A DNA stretch of 21,588 nt from JAGMCF01 sp964398885 (GTDB lineage: Bacteria > Cloacimonadota > Cloacimonadia > JGIOTU-2): positions 1-21,588 of the forward strand of contig CAYNOU010000048.1 in the NCBI GenBank assembly GCA_964398885.1, read 5' to 3'. The position numbers were made by a program, and so were the translations under genes. Of the stretch, positions 1-7,034 are shown one piece after another (position 1 is the stretch's first letter; every line of letters starts with the position of its first letter). The notes below the pieces were generated by a model. It searched no databases, had not been told where the DNA came from, and worked only from the letters and a program-made list of their open reading frames with translations.

Positions 1-262
1 TCTCCATTATCTCTTTGATTTTCTTTTCTTCCCACTCTTTTCCAAATATTCCATGCGTTCCAAAGGTACTAAAGCCATGTGCAAACAATCCAATTCCCCA
101 TCCTAAAAGAGGCCAATAAAACCAGAAATGATGAGGAGTAGTAAGAATATTTATTATGAATAATCCAAGATTTACAATTACATAAACGAAGACATGCCCG
201 TAAAAACCTCTTATTTCTGCAACTCTTTGTTTTGCTCTTTTATAATCTTCATTTCCATTCAT
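1..262 (-). CDS. 2TM domain protein (3'-truncated by window edge)
   Basis: Reading the minus strand from an ATG at 262-260 gives an open frame of 87 codons that runs off the window start, so only the N-terminal part is visible. The protein begins MNGNEDYKRAKQRV and continues with a histidine/aromatic-rich region (RGFYGHVFVYVIVNLGLF, then HHFWFYWPLLGWGIGL, then FGKEWEEKKIKE). Two hydrophobic helices separated by a short TPHHFWFYW turn, followed by a charged FGKEWEE tail, are the pattern of the small 2TM domain family (PF13239-like), often found alone or attached to histidine kinases. Its biochemical role is not established. A GGAG ribosome-binding site lies 6 nt before the ATG and supports this start. 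It is on the same strand as, and downstream of, the membrane gene at 503-1111. The intervening MITE-like element may have disturbed any former operon. Confidence 0.85.
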   Translation of the reverse strand, partial: MNGNEDYKRAKQRVAEIRGFYGHVFVYVIVNLGLFIINILTTPHHFWFYWPLLGWGIGLFAHGFSTFGTHGIFGKEWEEKKIKEIME

Positions 263-277
263 GTTATTCTCCTTTTT

Positions 278-475
278 TTATTCTTTGATTATGGGTTCTG
301 CAAAATAAGGTTTTTTTGACCTCACCTCAATCCTCTCCTAAAAGGAGAGGAGGACAAAATTCTCCTTCTCCTTATAGGAGAAGGAGTTAGAGGTTGAGGT
401 TAATTAAAAGTTTCTTATAATATCTCATAAAAAAATGAAAATGATCTATTTTGCAGGTCTCATTATTCTTTGATT
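278..475. mobile_element. MITE-like element with imperfect TIRs and 13-bp flanking duplication
   Basis: The 13-mer TTATTCTTTGATT occurs at 278-290 and again, identically, at 463-475. Between the copies, 291-462 starts and ends with 17-bp imperfect inverted repeats (14/17 matching); their inner 10 bp, CTGCAAAATA (298-307) and TATTTTGCAG (447-456), are perfect. Inside are a further inverted pair, ACCTCAA (324-330) with TTGAGGT (394-400), and two perfect hairpins: CCTCTCCT/AGGAGAGG (332-350, loop AAA) and an 11-bp stem at 362-386 (loop TAT). There is no coding capacity. Terminal inverted repeats flanked by a direct duplication are the signature of a non-autonomous transposed element. The family and the source of its transposase are unknown. 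Confidence 0.65.
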
Positions 476-502
476 TAACAATTATCTAAAGAAGTTTTTT
501 TG

Positions 503-1111
503 TCAACCAATTTGCTTTTTCATAAAGATATATTTATAAAATCTCCAATTATAGATAATGTGAAAAATGCCAATTACCATCATTACGATGCCAGACTCAA
601 CATGCCAGAATAAGATGTTAAGTGGCAAAGATATAGGCAGTCCAAAATTCACTCTTATTATTAGTAGAATACCCAGAATAGAAGAAAGTATAAAACTTAT
701 TAATAGAATACAATTCCATATTATTATGTGGGTTATGCGTGTAAAAATCTTAAGTTTAAATAATGTAAATGTAATTATGTATAGTATAATTAAGACAATA
801 GAGATTGGGATAAAGTGATATTTTCTTACGAGGAGTTCTTTTTCGGTTTCTAAAATTCCCATATCAACATCTCGTTTATTTTTAAGAGAACCTGAAATCT
901 CTTTTGAAATCTCTTCTCTGTTTTCTGGTGCGGGTTGAGAGAGGTCACAGATACTGTCCTTGTCAGTGTCTATGTATGCTCCACAAAGTCCGGGGTATGG
1001 ACAGTTTTTTTGTCCAAATGGACAATCTTCCCAGGCAAAGATTTTGATACAAAGGCACAAAGACACAGAGATTATAAAGCAATAGATAAAAGGAATAAGT
1101 AATTTTTTCAT
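503..1111 (-). CDS. Membrane protein with Cys/Asp-rich exported segment and DUF4405-like C-terminus
   Basis: This 202-aa protein has an N-terminal signal or anchor helix (residues 1-26). It is followed by a soluble segment with CPFGQKNCPYPGLCGAYIDT and then DTDKDSICDLSQPAPE (about 30-64). Three hydrophobic helices follow at roughly 98-120, 128-152 and 166-190. The spaced cysteines and the DxDxDxICD run suggest metal or calcium binding, or a disulfide-bonded exported knob. The C-terminal stretch LFWHVESGIVMMVIGIFHIIYNW, with its two histidines, resembles DUF4405 / flavinylation-associated cytochrome proteins, where such histidines ligand b-type haem. I infer an electron-transfer-associated membrane protein, but no redox partner is present in the window. 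It is divergent from the ABC-F gene, with 56 bp between the starts. No strong ribosome-binding site is seen before the ATG. Confidence 0.7.
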   Translation of the reverse strand: MKKLLIPFIYCFIISVSLCLCIKIFAWEDCPFGQKNCPYPGLCGAYIDTDKDSICDLSQPAPENREEISKEISGSLKNKRDVDMGILETEKELLVRKYHFIPISIVLIILYIITFTLFKLKIFTRITHIIIWNCILLISFILSSILGILLIIRVNFGLPISLPLNILFWHVESGIVMMVIGIFHIIYNWRFYKYIFMKKQIG

Positions 1112-1167
1112 TATGAAGCAAAAAAATTTATAGACATAATTTCAGGCAAGTTTTATTTATAACTATT

Positions 1168-2790
1168 ATGAGTTTTATTCAAGTAAAAGATCTCAGCTTT
1201 CATTACGAAACGCAAAGTGAAAACATCTTTTCTGATGTAAATTTTACAATTGCAGATGGGGAGAAGGTTGCTCTGATTGGACCGAACGGCTCAGGAAAAA
1301 CTACGCTGCTTAAATTGATTTTGAAAGAACTCACTCCCAATTTTGGTGAAGTTATCTATCCAAAATCCAATCCTAAAATTGGCTATTTAAGGCAGGATTT
1401 TACGAGAAATTCTAATCTGTCTATTCTAATAGATGTATATTCATTGTTTCCAAATTACAATCAATTGAAAAAGCAAAGGCAAAATCTTGAGAAAACAATG
1501 GGAAAGACTATTTCAGAGCAGATTCTTGAGGAGTATGGCGAAATTTGTGATGTGATTTCTGATATTGAAAAATTTCATACAGAAGCTCAAAAAGTGCTTA
1601 CAAAATTTGGATTTGGTAAGGAAAGGTTTTCTCAAATTTATAATACGCTTTCAGGTGGAGAAAAAACCAGGTTGGAACTGGCTAAGTTGCTGCTTTCTAA
1701 ACCAGACTTGTTGATTCTTGATGAACCAACCAATCATCTTGACCTTGAAATTCTGGAGTGGCTGGAGAATTTTCTCTTATCTTATCAAAGGGCAGTATTT
1801 TTTGTAACCCATGACCGATACTTCATTGACCAGATGGCTGATAAAATTATTGATTTGAGAAGAGGTTATGCAACTATCTATCGTACAAACTATTCTGAAT
1901 ATCTGAAACTTCGGACAGAAAAAGAGCGGTTTGAACTTAAGAAATATCAGGAACGACAGAAAAAGATAAAGCAGTTGAAAGAAGTTGCACGGAAGCGAAG
2001 ACAATGGGCACAAACATTCCAGAAGGAAACCCGACCAGAAGGTGGGGGATGGAAGTTTGAAATGATAACCAATCCTGCTAAAAAAATGATGAAAAAAGCT
2101 AAAGCTGTTGAAACAAGAATAGAACAACTAAAAGAGGATGAAACTGTAAAGAGACCCTGGCAAGATAAGAAAAGAAAAGTCAGATTTTCAACCGAATATG
2201 TAGCTTCAAGCAAATATGTATTTGTCGCAACTAACCTTTCACATAGTTTTGATGAGTTGCAGGTTTTCAAAGAATTTTCATTAGCAATCCCGCAAGGCGA
2301 TAGGCTTGCCGTGCATGGTAAAAATGGTTCTGGGAAAACAACTTTGCTAAAAATAATTGCTGGAGTATTGCAAGCGAATTCAGGCGAAATTTATCATGGA
2401 AGCAGAATTAAATGTGGCTATTATGCTCAAGAACATGAAATACTGAATTTCCAGAATAGAATCATTGAGGAGTTGCTTGCTGTTAATACCGATGAATTGG
2501 CAGTTCGCACTATATTGGGCTGTCTAAAAATTGAGAGAGAGCAAGTATATCAGAAGATTTCTACCCTAAGTGTTGGAGAGAGAAGCAAAGTAGCTTTAGC
2601 AAAGATTCTTGCTGATAATTGTAATTTATTAGTATTAGATGAACCAACCAATCATCTGGATATTGATACTCGTGAGTCTCTGGAAAATTCTTTATCACAA
2701 TTTAATGGAACACTCGTCTTTGTCTCGCACGATAGATATTTTATCAACAAGCTGGCAACGAACATTATAAACTTGGATGATTTGAAATAA
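1168..2790 (+). CDS. ABC-F family ATPase (two ATP-binding cassettes, no membrane domain)
   Basis: The 540-aa protein contains two complete ATP-binding cassettes on one chain. Cassette 1 has Walker A GPNGSGKTT (38-46), signature LSGGE (161-165), Walker B LLILDE (181-186) followed by PTNHLD, and the H-loop histidine in THDRYF (215). Cassette 2 has Walker A GKNGSGKT (384-391), signature LSVGE (467-471), Walker B LLVLDE (487-492) with PTNHLD, and SHDRYF (H521). The linker (about 245-335) is long, helical and very basic, as expected for the P-site-tRNA interaction motif of ABC-F proteins. There is no transmembrane segment, so this is a ribosome-associated or translation factor-type ABC-F protein rather than a transporter. 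The subgroup (EttA, Uup, antibiotic-resistance type) cannot be fixed by eye. The second signature departs from LSGGE by one residue. The protease gene starts 4 nt downstream, suggesting cotranscription. Confidence 0.93.
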   Translation: MSFIQVKDLSFHYETQSENIFSDVNFTIADGEKVALIGPNGSGKTTLLKLILKELTPNFGEVIYPKSNPKIGYLRQDFTRNSNLSILIDVYSLFPNYNQLKKQRQNLEKTMGKTISEQILEEYGEICDVISDIEKFHTEAQKVLTKFGFGKERFSQIYNTLSGGEKTRLELAKLLLSKPDLLILDEPTNHLDLEILEWLENFLLSYQRAVFFVTHDRYFIDQMADKIIDLRRGYATIYRTNYSEYLKLRTEKERFELKKYQERQKKIKQLKEVARKRRQWAQTFQKETRPEGGGWKFEMITNPAKKMMKKAKAVETRIEQLKEDETVKRPWQDKKRKVRFSTEYVASSKYVFVATNLSHSFDELQVFKEFSLAIPQGDRLAVHGKNGSGKTTLLKIIAGVLQANSGEIYHGSRIKCGYYAQEHEILNFQNRIIEELLAVNTDELAVRTILGCLKIEREQVYQKISTLSVGERSKVALAKILADNCNLLVLDEPTNHLDIDTRESLENSLSQFNGTLVFVSHDRYFINKLATNIINLDDLK

Positions 2791-2794
2791 TTTT

Positions 2795-3778
2795 ATGAAA
2801 CGGAACACAGAATTCCAAAAATTTAGGATTTCATTATTTTTACTAATTTCTATTGCTATTCTTCTTTTTACTGCGGTTTCCCTCTCATCAGAAATTCTAT
2901 CAAGCAGTTATTTATTTATAACTTTTCATAAAGATGAAAGAAAAGTTGCTGAGAAGATATTATCGCAATTCTCAGAAATTGTTGAGTCGGTTAATAGAGA
3001 AGTGGGATTTTATCCCGATTCATCCTTCGTCCCGATTGAATCGGGACTACAAAGAACGGGTATATCGGGAAAAGTCAAGTTAATCTTATGTCATAGTAAA
3101 AAAGATTTTAAAGAATATATTTTAAGGTTTAAAGATTTGCCAGAAAAGAGTGAGGCATTTGCTATTCCACAAAAAGCGGTAATCATAATTAGGAATCCGA
3201 GAGATATGGAAGTGAATACCGATTTTTTCCAGGTTTTGTCTCACGAATACAATCATATTTTGCTACATACCATTGCAGCTGATGTCAATATTCCACTTTG
3301 GTTTGATGAAGGTTTTGCCCAGTATTTTGCTAAACAGTGGGATATAAGAAGAGAGTTTATATTTGTTAGAAATGGGATTATAGGAAATTTATTAGATCTT
3401 AATGCATATAATTATAGATACCCTGAATTTCAAGACCAGGTAGAAATATTCTATTTACAAAGCTATTATACAATAAAATATCTGATAAACAGATTTTCAA
3501 AGGAAAAATTTCAGGATTTTTTGGAGGCACTACAGGAATCTACTGATTTCAAGAAAACCTTTTTTGATATTTTTCAGATTCCGTTGTATAGATTTATAAT
3601 TGATGCAAGAAATTCTATAAAGACACATACAATTTTAACAGTCTTTTATTCTGGATTTGGATTACTTTGGATGATTATACCGATACTATTAATCATTGCT
3701 TATGCAAGAAAAAGATTGTTAGGAAAGAGAGTAGAGGAGATATGGGATAAAGAGGAAAATTCAGATAATAATCTTTAA
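2795..3778 (+). CDS. Peptidase MA-like zinc metalloprotease, membrane anchored
   Basis: The 327-aa protein has an N-terminal hydrophobic helix (residues 11-31), an extracytoplasmic catalytic domain, and a C-terminal transmembrane helix (about 282-302) followed by a basic cytoplasmic tail. The HEYNH zinc-binding motif (150-154) is followed 14 residues later by WFDEGFAQY (169-177), whose Glu172 would be the third ligand. This is the gluzincin arrangement of the peptidase MA-like family (PF13485). Substrate is unknown. It starts 4 nt after the ABC-F stop, with a weak ribosome-binding site, so translational coupling is likely. Oddly, residues about 75-91 are encoded by nested palindromes (3013-3070). 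Removing them joins VGFYP directly to SGKVKLILC, which reads as an uninterrupted domain, so this looks like an in-frame repeat insertion. Confidence 0.82.
   Translation: MKRNTEFQKFRISLFLLISIAILLFTAVSLSSEILSSSYLFITFHKDERKVAEKILSQFSEIVESVNREVGFYPDSSFVPIESGLQRTGISGKVKLILCHSKKDFKEYILRFKDLPEKSEAFAIPQKAVIIIRNPRDMEVNTDFFQVLSHEYNHILLHTIAADVNIPLWFDEGFAQYFAKQWDIRREFIFVRNGIIGNLLDLNAYNYRYPEFQDQVEIFYLQSYYTIKYLINRFSKEKFQDFLEALQESTDFKKTFFDIFQIPLYRFIIDARNSIKTHTILTVFYSGFGLLWMIIPILLIIAYARKRLLGKRVEEIWDKEENSDNNL
3013..3070. repeat. Nested CCCGAT/ATCGGG palindrome inserted in frame in the protease gene
   Basis: An outer pair CCCGAT (3014-3019) / ATCGGG (3064-3069) encloses a perfect 19-nt palindrome at 3029-3047 (GTCCCGATT, G, AATCGGGAC). 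The inner palindrome sits between halves (TCCTTCGT ... ACTACAAAG) resembling the CCTTCGT/ACTACGG element seen at 20997-21020, so one repeat appears to have landed inside another. The tract keeps the reading frame and adds about 17-19 residues. Confidence 0.75.
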
Positions 3779-3862
3779 CTGAATGTAGGGATAGATGCAC
3801 TCATCAGTCTGCTGTTGGCTGGTTTAGTCCACTTGCTGGCAGATGAACCAGATGTTCAATGG

Positions 3863-3905
3863 AAAAAAACCGACTCGGGTTTGCGACTCGAGTCGGGTTT
3901 TTTTA
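3863..3905. terminator. Bidirectional intrinsic terminator between convergent genes
   Basis: A run of seven A (3863-3869) is followed by a GC-rich hairpin with stem ACCGACTCG (3869-3877) and CGAGTCGGGT (3889-3898, one bulged base), then a run of seven T (3898-3904). The A tract on one side and the T tract on the other allow it to terminate both the metalloprotease transcript (+) and the broken secreted-protein gene (-). Confidence 0.75.
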
Positions 3906-3919
3906 CATCCGCAACAGTG

Positions 3920-3937
3920 GTCCCGATTTATCGGGAC
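3920..3937. repeat. CCCGAT/ATCGGG palindrome copy
   Basis: A perfect 18-nt palindrome, GTCCCGAT TT ATCGGGAC, lies between the bidirectional terminator and the 3' end of the broken gene. It belongs to the dispersed family listed in the findings. Confidence 0.85.
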
Positions 3938-3974
3938 ACTACGACTATCTCATCAAAACCTGTGCTCCGAAGTC

Positions 3975-5711
3975 CTAACGAAGGAGTATCAGTCGCTTTA
4001 CTTCATACGGTTTGTCATTAACTTTTAATTCATACAAATATATCCCTGTTCCTTGTTCAAACCCCAGTCTCATCTCTGCCATCCCAGATAATGTCTTTAA
4101 CCTCATCATCTCCATACGCCATTCCTTTGTATAAATTCTTTACTAACTCTCCACGATTGTTGAACATCTTTACCTCTGCTCTTGCAGTCTTTGGAAGGAT
4201 AAAACTTATCTTGGTTGAACTATTTCTTGTACTTAGAGGATTTGGACTATTCTGATGAAGTCCATATTGTTTCGGTATATTTTGATATGGATTAGGATAT
4301 GAAATATCCGGAATATTAAGAACCACTGGACTATATCTATAAAATGCTCCACCAAGATCCACGCTCTCAAGCCAATACCAATAAGTTTCTCCCTGAATTC
4401 CATCCAATTCAACATCCTTATAAATATAACTATGCGGTTCTGTTGTGGTGCCATAACCTTCAATTAAATAATCAGTGATTCTTTCAGAAGTTGTAAAATC
4501 CTCTTCTGTATTTCTATAGACATACCAACCTATATTATCTGTCTCTGACATCGTTCTCCAGTATAAGGTAGGAACTCCATTTAAGAACTGGGCTGTGAAG
4601 GATGAGAGGGTGACAGGCAGGGTAGCATTATTAGAATTAATTGGAAAATATGTGCTATTTACTGTTGCTGGACTTGAAACTGTTATGTAACTTTCATCAT
4701 GCAATTCAGCTCCTGCTGTATGAGTGGATTCAGCTGCTACTGCAATATCATAAACAACAAAAAAATCTTGGGAACTTGTTGTAATAGAAATAGATTGATC
4801 AGTAATATCCATAGTAACAGTGCCGGCGCTAAATATTCCACTATCTATCTGAGTATCTTTACCCGTTCCTCCCCAGTCTCCATCTCCATCATCTTTCCAT
4901 ATTTCAACAGAAGAAATATCACCATCAACTGCAGTTCCCGTTAAATCTACTTTGATATGTGTCTATGTGGCTGTTCCAGTATCCGTGACTAAACTAAGTT
5001 GAAGTATACCAACTTCAGTATCTCCAGGTGAAACTCCCCCGGGAGCAATGCTTACTCCGGTGACAGTGACCGTAGGTGGTGCTGTATAGGTGACCTCAAG
5101 CTTGGGTCTGAGTGTAGTAGTTCCATAAGCTTCACTCCAGAATCCGAGACCTGTTTCCGACCCATTATTCTCAGTACCATCCTTTATCAGAAAATGGGCA
5201 TTGATACCACTGTCGATGGCGGTTTGAACCTGCCCCCCCACTCCATCCATTGGCCTTGAGCTGGTACTGTAGCCGATGCTCCATCGGTTTCCGTATAGTC
5301 GCCTCCCGCTGAAGTCCAGGGTGTATTCCAAGTACATGAGTTCTCAACCCAATCTGTCGTGGTCAGGCGGTAAGCATAGTAGATCCGCCCCGTAGGGGTA
5401 TCACCTGCTTTACTACTATAATACAAACTTAATGTTGCGCTGCTTATGGTGCTGCCTGATGGAATACTACTGATATTGAACTTCAGGATTGTCCTTCTGT
5501 TTCCGCTGCTGGTGAGGCTCCTAACACAATCATAAACATCGCCATCATAATTAGTGCCAGGAGATGACTGGTTCAGCCAGGTATCGGCGCCGGTATCGTC
5601 GGTGTTATCCAGTTGGAAGGTTGTGGCGTTTGCCGTCATTGGGAATGCAAACCATGTTAGTGCTAAGGTAATTAGAATTGCTGAAACCAAAATCACATTA
5701 AACTTCTTCAT
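3975..5711 (-). pseudogene. Broken secreted protein: DNRLRE-type domain plus FlgD-like C-terminal module
   Basis: The frames at 5187-5711, 4963-5337 and 4057-4812 are pieces of one gene. It begins with a signal peptide (MKKFNVILVSAILITLALTWF) after a GGAG site and continues into a DNRLRE-type adhesin/stalk domain (TILKFNISSIPSGSTISSA). At the 7-C homopolymer 5233-5239 the frame shifts; the continuation QVQTAIDSGINAHFLIKDG is in another frame. At 4963-4965 an in-frame TAG interrupts it, but the same frame stays open afterwards (THIKVDLTGTAVDGDISSV ...) into the segment starting MDITDQ. It ends with NSPNPLSTRNSSTKISFILP, the FlgD-like module. At 4057-4061 one extra base in an A run replaces the expected end. 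The shifted frame reads EQGTGIYLYELKVNDK and stops at 3975 after RLILLR. Three lesions suggest a decaying gene, although assembly errors at the homopolymers could explain two of them. Confidence 0.8.
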
Positions 5712-5735
5712 TATATTTTTCTCCTTTTCCCCGTG

Positions 5736-5751
5736 TCCCGATATATCGGGA
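5736..5751. repeat. CCCGAT/ATCGGG palindrome in a 5' leader
   Basis: TCCCGATATATCGGGA is a perfect 16-nt palindrome, 24 nt upstream of the ATG of the broken secreted-protein gene and a few bases upstream of its GGAG site. Its position would place a hairpin in the mRNA leader. Confidence 0.85.
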
Positions 5752-5813
5752 TTATTTCACTGGGGTTTATTTTTTTATCATTTCTTTTATCACAATTTTT
5801 GTAACATTAAACG

Positions 5814-6056
5814 TTAGACACGTTTTGAATAATCCCAAAGCGTTTCTGGTGCAATATCAATATTCCCCGGCCATACAACTGTACCATATGCAACCGTTGC
5901 TTTCATAAATAGTGGTGAAACCTTAAGCTTTGTAAAGGGCTTTTTGTCTAAATATGGCGTCATATCAAACAGTCGTTTCTCTTGATTTTCGAAAACAAGC
6001 AAAAGTGTGTTATCCTTGTGTGGTTCAACATTGACAATGTCTAATAACTTTTCCAT
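5814..6056 (-). CDS. DUF2442 domain protein
   Basis: This small protein of about 80 aa has the DUF2442 pattern: a Leu-rich strand TLLLVFENQEKRLFDMTPYL, then PFTKLKVSPLFMKATV, then GTVVWPGNIDIAPETLWD. The frame is open from an ATG at 6068. However, the first codons of that longer form (ATGGAGGAATTT) contain a perfect GGAGG positioned 5 nt before the next in-frame ATG at 6056, so I choose 6056 as the start. It lies immediately downstream of a DUF4160 gene. DUF4160 and DUF2442 are often found as neighbours, and some such pairs are listed as toxin-antitoxin-like, but biochemical function is not established. No catalytic motif is visible. Confidence 0.8.
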   Translation of the reverse strand: MEKLLDIVNVEPHKDNTLLLVFENQEKRLFDMTPYLDKKPFTKLKVSPLFMKATVAYGTVVWPGNIDIAPETLWDYSKRV

Positions 6057-6070
6057 AAATTCCTCCATAA

Positions 6071-6340
6071 TTACTGTAATGGGGTAATGCGGAAAGGTTC
6101 TTCTCCAGATACCGCTAATTCCCAGTCAGCCATAAGTTCATCTTTGTGAATGTCAATCCAGGCAAGAACCAACCGGAGTTGTTTTGCTGGGAAATCTCCA
6201 GCAAGCACTTTTCCGTCTTCGATAGAAATTGAAGCTTTCTTCCCTTTATAACGGACGTGAATATGTGGCTTATTATGACGTCCAGTATCTTCGTAATAAA
6301 TTGCAACAAGTATTCCATAAAACATTGAAATTATGGGCAT
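6071..6340 (-). CDS. DUF4160 domain protein
   Basis: The 89-aa protein matches the DUF4160 layout: the N-terminal MPIISMFYGILVAIYYED, the histidine-rich HNKPHIHVRYKGKKASISIE, the GKVLAGDFPAKQLRLVLAWI segment, and a C-terminal HKDELMADWELAVSGEEPF ending PLQ. The PHIHV motif with conserved histidines is the hallmark. The family is small and cytoplasmic and its activity is uncharacterised. Its stop is 14 nt from the preferred DUF2442 start, so the two are almost certainly one transcript with DUF4160 first. The upstream region has only a weak A-rich ribosome-binding site (AGAAG). Two-gene cassettes like this travel in accessory DNA, which fits the repeats around it. Confidence 0.85.
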   Translation of the reverse strand: MPIISMFYGILVAIYYEDTGRHNKPHIHVRYKGKKASISIEDGKVLAGDFPAKQLRLVLAWIDIHKDELMADWELAVSGEEPFRITPLQ

Positions 6341-6433
6341 TTTACAACTTCTTTTTTTAAATTATTTATTCATTTAAAATGAAAAATTTTTCTATAAATC
6401 CCTGTCAAGTTTTTTTCATTTCCCACGAATTCA

Positions 6434-6483
6434 CCCTGTTGAATAATGCTCTGCATTAAAATCTTTGATTTTATTCCACAGGG
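6434..6483. repeat. CCCTGTKGAATA palindrome, copy 1 (outer stem with two hairpins)
   Basis: The outer arms CCCTGTTGAATAA (6434-6446) and TTATTCCACAGGG (6471-6483) pair with one mismatch. They enclose two small perfect hairpins with 3-nt loops: AATGC/GCATT (6445-6457, loop TCT) and AATC/GATT (6460-6470, loop TTT). A second copy with nearly the same outer arms is at 8048-8098. Confidence 0.7.
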
Positions 6484-6551
6484 ATAACGCCCCGATAGAA
6501 TATCTTAGCATTCCAGAGGGCAGGCGAAAAATGCGAAAATATAGTTTTTTC

Positions 6552-6565
6552 CCCGATACATCGGG
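6552..6565. repeat. CCCGAT/ATCGGG palindrome copy
   Basis: CCCGATACATCGGG; 6-bp stem with a 2-nt centre, lying within the leader ORF remnant at 6431-6586. Confidence 0.8.
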
Positions 6566-6601
6566 ATTTACACTTAGTTTCAACATTTTTTCTCCTTTTC
6601 C

Positions 6602-6616
6602 CCCGATTTTATCGGG
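6602..6616. repeat. CCCGAT/ATCGGG palindrome copy
   Basis: CCCGATTTTATCGGG; 6-bp stem with a 3-nt centre, just upstream (on the minus strand) of the GGAG site of the leader remnant. Confidence 0.8.
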
Positions 6617-6999
6617 AGACTTGTTTTTTTGTTTTATTAAGTTATTTCTCATCGTTTTTAACCTTTTCACTAATTTAAATCATCTTAAAACAATAAAAAT
6701 CTTTCATATACTTTTATGATAACCAAATTTTTTATCATTCTATTTTTGAATATTCTGTAGTGTCAAGAAATTTATAAAAACAATCTTCAATCTGCCTTTC
6801 ATTTAACTTTATGATGGCTAAATTTTTTCTTTATTTATTTAATTTCTTGGATTAAAATATCCCCCAAATAAATACTTGGTATTTTACGGGGCAGGAGTGA
6901 TGTTTTATTTTTTTAAACGACTTCATCGTCTTGCATAAACATAGTTGATAAACTCCAAATAAAATAAACACTGGTAGTCATTGCATCCGTTAGAACAAA

Positions 7000-7028
7000 C
7001 CAGTAAAACAACTACTGGCATTTACTGG
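7000..7028 (-). terminator. Possible terminator downstream of the EamA gene
   Basis: On the minus strand, CCAGTAAA and TTTACTGG form an 8-bp hairpin with a 13-nt loop, starting 7 nt after the transporter stop, followed by a T-rich but interrupted tail (TTTGTT). It is A/T-rich for a terminator and so only tentative. Confidence 0.35.
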
Positions 7029-7034
7029 ATATCC

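Larger units (their letters stand above)
6431..6586 (-). pseudogene. Possible remnant 5' end of a secreted-protein gene
   Basis: A 51-codon frame on the minus strand starts at 6586 after a good AAAGGAG site and reads MLKLSVNPDVSGKKLYF before entering repeat sequence. Its leader and start closely parallel those of two secreted-protein genes in this window. All three have an AGGAGAAAAA-type site. The first codons here contain CCCGATGTATCGGG, matching the position of CCCGAATACTTTCGGG in the gene at 18693, and both encode an SGKK segment. Another CCCGAT/ATCGGG palindrome lies just upstream, as at 5736-5751. The 3' half is the CACCCTGT palindrome read as protein. I read it as a leader fragment rather than a functional gene. 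It could also be chance coding through repeats. Confidence 0.35.
6341..7034. other. Repeat-rich intergenic region
   Basis: This AT-rich stretch of about 690 bases holds the CACCCTGT/ACAGGG palindrome (6434-6483), two CCCGAT/ATCGGG palindromes (6552-6565 and 6602-6616), the remains of a short minus-strand leader ORF (6431-6586) and a hairpin at 7000-7028. From about 6720 to 6995 I see no gene, structured RNA or clear repeat. Confidence 0.7.

Noticed and set aside
1777..2270. Minus-strand open frames inside the ABC-F gene
   Set aside because: They are antisense to a well-conserved ATPase coding sequence and have no family resemblance.
3964..4003. A further copy of the two-hairpin element at the end of the broken gene
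   Set aside because: The minus strand reads TATGAAGTAAAGCGACT, 16 of 17 bases like the element's start, but the hairpins do not follow; it may be a truncated copy or simply the codons for YEVKRL.
4963..4965. TAG read through as a recoded or reassigned codon
   Set aside because: The same gene also has two frameshifts, so general decay or assembly error explains it better; no other gene in the window has an in-frame TAG, and no suppressor or recoding signal is visible.
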